The notes below the pieces were generated by a model, which made no database searches, was not told the origin of the DNA, and saw only the letters and a program-made list of their open reading frames with translations. A stretch of 64,000 nucleotides of DNA from Bradysia coprophila (taxonomy: Eukaryota > Arthropoda > Insecta > Diptera > Sciaridae): positions 1,216,190 through 1,280,189 of the forward strand of contig NW_023503584.1 of NCBI RefSeq assembly GCF_014529535.1. Reading direction: 5' to 3'. The position numbers were made by a program, and so were the translations under genes. Below are positions 18,990 to 28,837 of this stretch, in pieces. Positions within the stretch are counted from its first letter, which is position 1, and every line of letters starts with the position of its first letter.

Positions 18990-21937
18990 ATGGCAACTTC
19001 GCATACCATTAATTACGTACTCATCATACTCGTTGCTGTTGCATTTCGAGACCATGCATGTAGCCTGGAATGTGGAAGTGTCTATATTGTTCGTGACCTT
19101 ATGCGCGGTGGAAATGCTGTGCTGCGAAACGAATGGCCTTTTATTGTAGCTGTGTATGAAGTGAATCCAATAAAATACATTTGTGGCGGAACATTAATAT
19201 CAAACCGGCACATTCTAACAGGTAAATTTAAGCAATTGTAATCGTTCCCAAATAACAGTGATACGATTGCACAGCTGCACACTGTATCCACCGACGACAT
19301 TCCAACGTGAAATTGTCTGCAGATGATATCAAAGTGCGGCTCGGGGCATACAATCTTACTGTCGAAAGCGAAATAGGAACTGTAAATCGAAACATTTCTG
19401 CCGTTTTTGTGAATCCCGATTGGAAGCCAGATGCAGACAGGTTTGATGCGGACTTGGCCATTCTAGTTCTTAGCGAAAATGTTACCTTTTCAATTTACAT
19501 TCAGCCGATTTGCATTCCGACCAACGATGTCGTTATAGACGGAGCAGTGATTGATGTGAACGGTACTGTTGTGGGATGGGGCTTAGCGGATGACACGCGT
19601 CACGAAGAGGTTCCCCGAAAAATTGTCGCAACGGCATTAACAAATTCGTTGTGTTACAGAAGTGAGCCCAGTATCGTTAAGTCGACGTCATTTCGTTCGT
19701 TTTGTGCTAGGGGTCAAGATGGAACGCCGAATAAGGGCGATTCTGGAGGGGGATTTTTCGTGCTCTCCAAATCGTCTTGGGTGCAATATGGGATCGTGTC
19801 GGCAATTCATGCCAGCACCAAACAATTTTCAATTTACACAAATTTGAAAGCTTTTAAACGCTTCATTGTTGAAACGGTTACCGAAACAGGTGGTGAGATA
19901 GGCGAATCCACCATGAAAGTCCATTTGAATTGTACGTACAGTAATAGTGACGACGGCAACTACACATGCAGTTTTAATAAATTGGAGGTACGTTACGAAC
20001 ATAACGAGATTGATAAAGTCGATGGAGTGCATGGAACTGGGAATGGAAATGAGAACGTTGGTTCGATTGAATTCAATAGTGGATTCATGTTCACCCTCCC
20101 AGATGGTTTAGGAAGAGTGTTTGAAAATGTGAAAACAATTCGAATTGGAAATTCAAATTCGTCGTTGGGATTGAGAAGGATATGGCGATCAAGCTTAACA
20201 AATTTGAAGGGTTTGCTGGTTCTGGATGTCAAGCGAAATGAAATTGAGTTGCTGGATGAGGACTGTCTCTGGGATCTACCAAGCTTGGAAATATTTCGGC
20301 TAGTAGACAATGAGCTGAAAGAATTGCATGAACTCACGTTCGATAAAAACAAACAATTAACTGAAGTCCATCTCAGTGGTAACAGACTGGAAACACTGCC
20401 GAAAAGATTATTCGCAAGCAATCAGTTGTTGAACTACATAGATTTGGAGAACAATTCGTTGAGGATTATTGACGAACAGATTTTTATGATGAACAGACAT
20501 GTGCTAATAATCGATTTGTCGTCGAATCGATTAGAAAGTCTGCCCCGCGATTTGTTCAAACATAATTTCTTCTTGTCATCGTTATCGTTGTACAATAATT
20601 CATTAACGACCATAGACGAACAAATGTTCCACAGAAATTTACGTCTCGACAAAGTGTATTTGTCTGCGAATCGATTGATCGAGTTGCCTAAAAATTTGTT
20701 CAGAAGTTGTGAGTTATTGGAACAGGTTTTTTTGGATCAGAATTCATTAACGTCGATCGATGAGACATTGTTCGATAAAAATGTTATGTTGACGACAATC
20801 TACATTTCATCGAATCGATTGGAATATCTTCCGAAAAATATGTTCAAGAACAATTCAGCTTTACAATTACTGGCAGTCGGTAACAATATGTTCCGAACAT
20901 TGGACGAAAATATCTTCCAAATGAATGAAGAGATCAGACAGATTAATTTTGCATTTTGTCGGTTGGAATACTTACCGAGCGATTTGTTAAAAAATAAATT
21001 TTTCATCAGATCTGTTAATTTTGGAAGTAATTCTCTGACCGAAATACCCGAGCCAATTTTCCACAGGATCCTTCTACTTCGAACAGTTCTTTTACAGTTC
21101 AATAAACTGGAATCGTTACCGAAATCTCTGTTTCGTAATAATGCTTTGTTACAGGATGTCTTCGTGGACAACAACCGTTTGAAGACGTTAGACGAAAAAA
21201 CTTTCGAAAGGAACCTCAAATTGAAGGTAGTCTCTCTGGGATCGAATCGATTGGAACATCTGCCCCAAAATTTATTTACAAATAATTTGGATATCGTGAG
21301 TGTGAACATTTCTGACAATTGTTTGCTGTACATTGATGCGGATTTGTTTGCAACAAACCTCAATCTCAAATATGTTGGAATTTCATCTAATCGACTCGAA
21401 TCGTTACCGACACCATTATTCCGAAACAATTCGCGTTTGAAGATCATTGATATTCATAACAATTCATTGGCGACAATTGACGAAAGCATTTTCGAGACAA
21501 ACGTGAGACTTACTTACGTTGGACTATCGACAAACCATTTGGTAGCTTTACCAAAGAATTTATTCAAAAATAATTTGGTGCTGGAGAGAATTTCATTGTT
21601 TGGAAATTCATTGAAAACAATAGACGAGCGAATTTTCGCAATGAATCCTAATCTTAAAACCGTTCTGCTAACATCGAACCAATTGGAATATTTGCCGAGT
21701 AATTTATTCAACAGCAATGCATTACTGGAGGAAGTTCATTTCAAACGGAATCTTTTGCGAATTGTCGATATTGACTTTAAGCAACTGGGCCACATAAATG
21801 TAATTGAAATGTCCAACAATACATGCATCGATGCAATCTACAGCAATAAAGTCGATACATCTAAATACTTTACCAATCATTTTAGAAATGTAACGAAATT
21901 TCAAGAATTGCTCAAAACGAACTGTAGTCTGACTTAG
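18990..21937 (+). CDS. Secreted trypsin-fold protease / leucine-rich-repeat chimera A
   Basis: Two exons, 18990-19221 and 19275-21937 (53-bp intron), 964 residues. A signal peptide (residues 1-25, YVLIILVAVAF) is followed by an S1 serine protease domain to about 281. The catalytic triad is complete: His80 in AAHC, Asp137 in DLAIL, Ser234 in GDSGGG. After a linker with spaced cysteines (CTYSNSDDGNYTC) come roughly twenty leucine-rich repeats to about residue 930. They alternate between an NNSL..IDE..F form and an SSNRLE.LP..LF form. There is no membrane anchor. Oddities: no standard R-IVGG activation site (LMRGG instead) and Thr at the trypsin specificity position. The intron splits the codon before the catalytic AHC, exactly as in paralogue B. 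Poly(A) signals AATAAA lie at 22240 and 22268. An extracellular recognition-plus-proteolysis role (immunity or signalling) is inference. Confidence 0.85.
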
Positions 21938-22342
21938 ACCTAGAAAATATAGGAGTTCACCTCTAACTCCATTAGTAGCTTGTCGTCTTTGAAAATCGTT
22001 AAATATACGAGGAGAACAGAATTGTTGAGCAATTTTTATTAACATGCTTTTGATTTCCCTAGAGTCGAAAGTGGCTTATTACATTACTAGGAAAAAGAAG
22101 AGAATTGGTTTGGGAAATCACAGCATGTAGAATCCATTAAAAAGCTCGGGATAAAAATGAAAAGTCACGTTTTTGTGTGATTCACTTTCAAACGAAAACT
22201 CTACTCTTCATCTTTTTTTCCTTAGTAGTGTAAAATACCAATAAATTCATTGTAAATGCTTCAACGGAATAAATTTTGAGTGTAAAGTTGTTACAGTGTT
22301 ATTTGCGCACCTTAGAGTTACATCCACGCACCAGTTATTCCG

Positions 22343-22829
22343 CTTGGTGCCCTAAACAAGGTGTTCCAAAAATTTTTGATTTTCAACTGCATCACTCGGT
22401 GCACTAGGAGTCGGGGCACGTGTAGGCTAAGGAGTGTGAGTACCTGAAAACTTATTGCGCTGTAATCGGTAGAGGTTGCAATGTTAAATTTTTAATTGTA
22501 CTAGTACACAAATTTGGTGCCATAGGTGTAACGGGAGCTGCTGAAGATTCGGTTTAAGTTCTTTTTTTTAAAATACCTTTTGTATCAAAATTTTCGTACA
22601 AAGTATACCATCTTCAAAACCGTTGTTTGAACTCGTGCAGACCGTTAAACAAAATCGAGTAGTAGCAGACATGTCTATCTATTAATAGAAGAAATTACAA
22701 AATGTACAGTCTACAGTGCAGAGTATACATTAACTTTCACTCCGTAGCATTTGTGACCTGACTCCTAGTCCGGTCACCAAGTGGTGCAGTTGAAAATCAA
22801 ATTTTTTTCAAGAATCTTGTTCAGGGTGA
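22343..22829. mobile_element. Inverted-repeat element downstream of protease-LRR A
   Basis: Arms of about 70 bp (22343-22415 and 22757-22829) mirror each other: GATTTTCAACTGCATCACT versus GTGGTGCAGTTGAAAATC, plus ACTAGGAGTC versus GACTCCTAGT. The interior of about 340 bp has no ORF. Confidence 0.6.
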
Positions 22830-23164
22830 ACAGATTAATTCCCTTGACTGTAAGTCAGGGTCTTATGCCGGAAAATACCCTAGAATGTTGGTATATGTTG
22901 TATGAAATGTTATGAAAAACGGAATTGTTTGTCCCAATATTTTGCTTGTATACACGATAACTTGAGTAATTATCAACCAATTACCAATTTTATTTTTTTT
23001 ATCGACGCAGAATTCAATTCCTGAGGTTAAGTTCGAAGATGGGCTATGTGGGATTAAGGATCTGGAAGTTATTCCAGAAAAACAGTATTTTCCACTGTTG
23101 GAAAATTCAATCAATCGAAAAAGATTACTTTGATGGAATTTGATTGTGTCGGTTAGTTATATCC

Positions 23165-24161
23165 AGCTATCACGCATGCATGATAGTCAGCTATCACGCA
23201 TGATAGTCAGCTATCACGGTGATAGTTGGCTATAGTCAGTGATAGTCAGCTATCACGGTGATAGTCAGCTATCACGGTGATAGTCAGCTATCACGGTGAT
23301 AGTCAGCTATCACGGTGATAGTCAGCTATCACGGTGATAGTCAGCTATCACGGTGATAGTCAGCTATCACGGTGATAGTCAGCTATCACGGTGATAGTCA
23401 GCTATCACGGTGATAGTCAGCTATCACGGTGATAGTCAGCTATCACGGTGATAGTCAGCTATCACGGTGATAGTCAGCTATCACGGTGATAGTCAGCTAT
23501 CACGGTGATAGTCAGCTATCACGGTGATAGTCAGCTATCACGGTGATAGTCAGCTATCACGGTGATAGTCAGCTATCACGGTGATAGTCAGCTATCACGG
23601 TGATAGTCAGCTATCACGGTGATAGTCAGCTATCACGGTGATAGTCAGCTATCACGGTGATAGTCAGCTATCACGGTGATAGTCAGCTATCACGGTGATA
23701 GTCAGCTATCACGGTGATAGTCAGCTATCACGGTGATAGTCAGCTATCACGGTGATAGTCAGCTATCACGGTGATAGTCAGCTATCACGGTGATAGTCAG
23801 CTATCACGGTGATAGTCAGCTATCACGGTGATAGTCAGTCAGCTATCACGGTGATAGTCAGCTATCACGGTGATAGTCAGCTATCACGGTGATAGTCAGC
23901 TATCACGGTGATAGTCAGCTTATCACGGTGATAGTCAGCTATCACGGTGATAGTCAGCTATCACGGTGATAGTCAGCTTATCACGGTGATAGTCAGCTTA
24001 TCACGGTGATAGTCAGCTTATCACGGTGATAGTCAGCTTATCACGGTGATAGTCAGCTTATCACGGTGATAGTCAGCTTATCACGGTGATAGTCAGCTTA
24101 TCACGGTGATAGTCAGCTTATCACGGTGATAGTCAGCTATCACGGTGATAGTCAGCTATCA
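23165..24161. repeat. Satellite/minisatellite, 19-bp palindromic unit, about 52 copies
   Basis: The unit TCAGCTATCACGGTGATAG is repeated head to tail. Its core CTATCAC-G-GTGATAG is a near-perfect hairpin. The left edge has degenerate units (CACGCATGATAG). Towards the right a variant with an extra T (CAGCTTATCACGG, 20 bp) appears at about 23915 and then runs as an uninterrupted block of about nine copies (23975-24135). One unit at about 23834 has a duplicated GTCA. It lies between the 3' ends of two convergent paralogues. Confidence 0.95.
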
Positions 24162-24182
24162 TACAGAAAACTTTAAAACTCC

Positions 24183-24237
24183 CACGAGTGTGAAGTTTGC
24201 GGCCAGAGCGAAGCGAGGGCCGTAATTCGCACGAGTC
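24183..24237. repeat. Locally GC-rich repeat, copy 1
   Basis: CACGAGTGTGAAGTTTGCGG..GAGCGAAGCGAGGGCCGTAA..CACGAGTC. A second diverged copy is at 24449-24500. The motif stands out from the AT-rich surroundings. Origin unknown; there is no ORF. Confidence 0.55.
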
Positions 24238-24448
24238 GTGCTATTTTTTTTTTCATGATTAAAGGTTTTGTGAATGTAGAAAGTACCGGGGGCTTCCTTT
24301 TTGTACATAAGTGTAAGGGAAGAACGGCTATCGTACTATTTTATATTGTACCAAAGTGAAAAGTCCTCTAATCGTTCCAAATTCGCATCTTTTACTTTTG
24401 TTTAACGTCAACAATAAGACTATAAAACTGAATAATAGACGACTTATA

Positions 24449-24500
24449 CGAGTGGGACGTTTGCGGGCAGAGCGCAGCGAGAGCCGTAATTCACACGAGT
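24449..24500. repeat. Locally GC-rich repeat, copy 2
   Basis: ACGAGTGGGACGTTTGCGGG..AGCGCAGCGAGAGCCGTAA..CACGAGTC, about 80% like the copy at 24183-24237, same orientation, about 265 bp apart. Confidence 0.55.
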
Positions 24501-25004
24501 CTTTGTCTATTTTTGTATTGTTGATAAAAAATCTGGCCGCAAATTTACAAGCAAATAGAGAACAGAAAAGGTGGTTTTCCAAAGAACTTGTACTCAAGCG
24601 AATGTTTATATCAGTTATTTGTGATGTTTCGGAAGATTAACAACGGAAAATAAAATGAAATTGATTAAAAATATATTGAAAAAATTGTCAGTCAAGGGAC
24701 CTGACCCGCCCAAAAGGTGGGGCCTAGTAATATTGAAAAATATCAAAAGTGAATTCGGATTTTATTAAAGTCACGTCAACAATAGATGAAGATTTCTAGC
24801 AAATTCTCTTATGTAGGAAATAAGGAAGAAACATAATTTCTACCAAACAACAGGTGGTACTTCAACAGACTTAAGGATACTAGACTATTAGGATTACTTC
24901 ATCTGAGAGGTGTGTATATGTGTGTGTCCAGTGTGTCATAAAAATTAAATTTTCTATTTCTGTTCGTAACGACATAATAATTTTGTTAATAATGTTTAGG
25001 ACAA

Positions 25005-27680
25005 TTACAACTGTTTCATACTTGTACAAAAGTAGTTCAAAGCTCGCTGAAATAATTCCAAATATCTTCCATTGACTAAAACTTCCAGTTTGTAATCATA
25101 ATGTCTTTGAAATATGGGATCATCAGTGCAAACATTCTCGTAAACATTAATTCGTCTCACGTTCCTTAATTTACTAAAATCAATTTCAATAAACCGTAAT
25201 TGGTTGAACTGCAGCAGAACGTATTTTAAATCCAAATTATTTTGAAACAAATTTTTTGGTAGATACTCCAACTGGTTCGACGACAAATCAATATTTTGCA
25301 GATTAATATTGGTGTCAAAGACGTTGTCGTCGATAATTTTGAGTGAATTATTGCGGAGACTAATTCCCTCCAGTAGCAAATTGTTTTCGAATAAATTTCT
25401 GGGAATCGATCCCAATCGATTTGTTGCCAAATCGACGAAAACAAGTTCACGGTTTTTTGCGAAAGTCTCAACATCAACGGTCTCCAACCAATTGTAGCAC
25501 AACGACACGTACTTTAATGACAAATTATTTTGGAACAATTTTTTCGGCAAATAGGTCAACTCATTTGATGATAGTTCGATGAGTATTAGATTCGGATTAT
25601 TCGCAAAACAATTTTCGTCGATGACTTTTAGAGAATTACTTCGCATGGAAACATTAACCAACATCAAGTTGTTGCTAAAGAGAGTGTTCGGCAAGTATTC
25701 GATGAAATTGAACGATAAATCGATAGTTTTAACATTTGTCGCGGAAAGTCCTTCCTCTATAGCAGTAATTGAATTGATTCCGGACGGCACAGGTGTTTCC
25801 ATCGTGGTTGGCAACACAAATTGGTTTAAAGACAAATCGATCGTTTCGAAGTACATATTTCTTTCAAAGAACCCCTTATCCATCGTTTTTATCGAATTAT
25901 TGCGCAGGAAAACGTACCCCAACAGCAAATTGTTTTTAAACATATTTCCAGTTAGATGTTCCAGTTGATTCGATGATAGACTGATGGATACGAGATTGAT
26001 GTTCGAATGAAAACATTTCTCGTCGACAGTCTTTAACAAGTTGTTGGCGATGGACAAGATCTTCAGCAACAAATTGTTCTTAAACAAATTCGTCGGTAGA
26101 GTCTCCAAACGATTCGATGACAAATCGATGTATTGGAGTCGCGCGTTGGTCTCGAAAGTTTTCTCGTCGATAAGATGCAAATGATTGTTTTGAAATTCGA
26201 TGTGTGTTAGCAGTAAACTTCTTCGCAGTAAGTGTTTCGGCAATGTTTGCAATTTATTTGAGTCAAGAAAAATCGTCTGAAGCTTTTCATTTTTCTCAAA
26301 AAAATTTTCCTTCAGCTCAACTATCTGGTTACCAAACAACTGAAATATTTCTAAGTTCTCTAAATCCCACAACGAGTCTTCTTCTAGTGTGTCGATGCTA
26401 TTTTCGAAAAACTGCAACTTGTCCAAATTCGTCATATTCCTAAAATATGATCGAGTGACTCGCTTCGTACCTAATCCTGGACCGACCTGTAAAGTTCTCA
26501 AATTTGTGAAAAAATTTCCGATTCCATGCGGAAGATAAATCAACGATCCATTAAGAAATGTGAGATATTCAACATTCTGATTAGAGTTGTCGTTCATATG
26601 AGAGCCAGTGACGGACTCAATTTCAATATTATCTGTCTGTACATTCACTGCATCCGCTATACATCCATAGTACGACCCATCCTGGTAGACATAGTCACAG
26701 ATTATTTTGATCTTTTCTATTGCTTCACCGATTTCACCCCAAGTCTCTTTAACAGTTGTCACTATCCACCGTTTGAAAGACCTAAGATTTGTGTAAATTT
26801 GAATTGATGACGGAAGAGCATGTCCAGTTCGGTTTGTGCGAGTCACGGAAATTATGCCGTACTGTACCCAAGTCTTATCTTGCAGAACGAAGTACCCTCC
26901 ACCCGAATCACCCGAAGTCGGATAACCATCTCCAAATCCACCACAAAATGTGTGATCAGATGAAAAAGTCGACGCTGCTTCGTCCTTATGATAGCAATAC
27001 GTGTCATTTACAGCAGTAATGGAAGCTTGTCTCTGAATGTTTTCCCAATTGTTAGAACCTGTAACATCCCAACCAACGACCATTCCTTTAAGATCAATCG
27101 TTTGACTGTTAACATCGGCTGAGTCGGCTGGAAGACACACCGGACGAATAGTTTTTGTGAAGGAAACGTTTTCGCTGAGTACTATAATGGCTAGGTCAGC
27201 CTTGAAATCACTAGTGAAATAAGGATCCCATTCGGGATGAACTCGAATGTCTTCTATGTTTGCTTGAACAACTCCTACATCGTCCTTTCCAGACAGATTG
27301 TGCACTCCCAAGTATACCTTCAAGTCATCGGCGTTAATCTGCAAGGGTGCCTGTTTGTTGTGGATGCAATGGGCAGCTGTAAATTTCCCAAAATTTCATA
27401 TTGATTGAGGCAGTTATAACAACCGGACACAATAATTACCCGTCAGAACATGTTTTTTAGATATCAGAGTTCCTCCACATGAAGGTTCCGAACGATTTAC
27501 TTCGTATAGAGTCACAGCAAAGGGCCATGCTCCTTTCACTGTTTCATTTCCACCTCGAATCAGATCATTGATCACATTCACATTTCCACATTCGATTCCA
27601 GACGATCGATGAATGTACAGACATAATAACCAATATCCGACCCAGCTAATCACTTTGAGCTTTTTAAATGTTAACTCCAT
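25005..27680 (-). CDS. Secreted trypsin-fold protease / leucine-rich-repeat chimera B
   Basis: Two exons, 27680-27440 and 27376-25005 (63-bp intron), 870 residues. It has the same plan as gene A: signal peptide (ISWVGYWLLCLYI), S1 protease with His83 (AAHC), Asp141 (DLAII) and Ser238 (GDSGGG), a cysteine-bearing linker (CDYVYQDGSYYGC), then leucine-rich repeats of the same two alternating forms. One stretch (around FVLPTTMETPVPSG) breaks the repeat rhythm. The specificity-pocket residue six before the catalytic Ser is Tyr, so it is not trypsin-like; the activation site reads LIRGG rather than R-IVGG. Exon-intron structure matches A exactly, showing duplication; B has fewer repeats. A poly(A) signal (AATAAA on the minus strand) is at 24761-24766. 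The first ATG is at 27680. Confidence 0.85.
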
Positions 27681-28834
27681 CAACGTAGATTGTAATAGAC
27701 TGTCTTGGTTGGTGAAAGAAGAATGTAGTCATCTCAAAGTTTTCTTATGTCTTATGCGAGGGGTTTCTCTACTGTTTTAAAACTGCTTTTTACGATAAAC
27801 AGTTACATCAGCTCTGAATGATGTAAGTATATAATCGAGTAGACTAATCCGAATGATTTACTCGTATAGCAACTGACCCCCCTAGTCGTTTCGTATTACG
27901 ACTGATAGCAATGACCTTTTGGTAGCGTAATCTGAATTGTGTAAACAATTTTGATTAGTATGATTGTATGAGAACATTGTTTTACTTAAACTGCACCGGA
28001 ATATTACTTACTGAATTCGAAAATCTCATATTTTCCCTATTGCTCGGTTTATATGCTCCAAATACCGTCCGTTGGTTGATGTACATCTCTATTCTCTACG
28101 ACGATGAATTTTACAAAGGACTTTCGGAGCTGCCTCACATTGAATTTGGCACTAAATCTGTTAAATATCAAACGTGTAGATCGTACCACTCTCTAAGTTT
28201 ATATATATGTAGCTTCAAACGCCAGCTAGCAACAATTGCATGTTATTCGTCCTCTTAAATTTCAATTACTATTACTCGAAATGTCGAAGCCATTCTAAAC
28301 AAATGTTTCTTCTAATTTTGGTATATTTTGGCTATACATGGGTACACATAGGGACTGTTGGTACTGTTACTGGAAAAACATTTTCCCGTATTTTCTTGAA
28401 TTTTCCCTAATTTTGCTAGATTTCCCGTAAATTTTATTTTTATTCGGGAAGATGTGGAAAAATCGAGGAAAATGTTTTCCCAAAAATAGTCCCTGGGTAC
28501 CTAAAGATATTTATTGAACGTCTACATGAAATAAAACAGTTTTTGCCTGGTTACAGCGAGGATCTCAATTTGAATTTCAACGAGTTTTGTCATAGAATTT
28601 TAACAATTCAGTAAATCAACTTCCCCTGTCGACTGCAGCGCATGTTTTAGAGAATTTTTATTCTAAAAAATTCTGAAATTTCTATTCAGAATTTTTTGGA
28701 ATTATTCGGAATAGCTTTTCTCACATGAGACTTATAACTTTGTACTTAAATTAAGACCAGCAACTATAGTGGAGCAGCGTTCGATGACAGCAAAAATTAA
28801 ATTCAAAAATTGGTTTCAACAAAATATTTTTTTT
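27681..28834. other. Gene-free stretch between protease-LRR B and the VWA gene
   Basis: Should contain the promoter of protease-LRR B. Around 28360-28490 there is a repetitive TTTTCCC/GGGAAAA-rich segment with inverted character (GGAAAAACATTTTCCCG ... GGAAAATGTTTTCCC). No gene is recognised. Confidence 0.4.
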
Positions 28835-28837
28835 TCT

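Noticed and set aside
20434-21447. Minus-strand ORFs opposite protease-LRR A, and plus-strand ORFs opposite B
   Set aside because: They are antisense shadows of LRR coding sequence.
23165-24161. CRISPR-like array of short regular repeats
   Set aside because: The units are directly adjacent with no unique spacers, and the context is eukaryotic with introns. It is a satellite.
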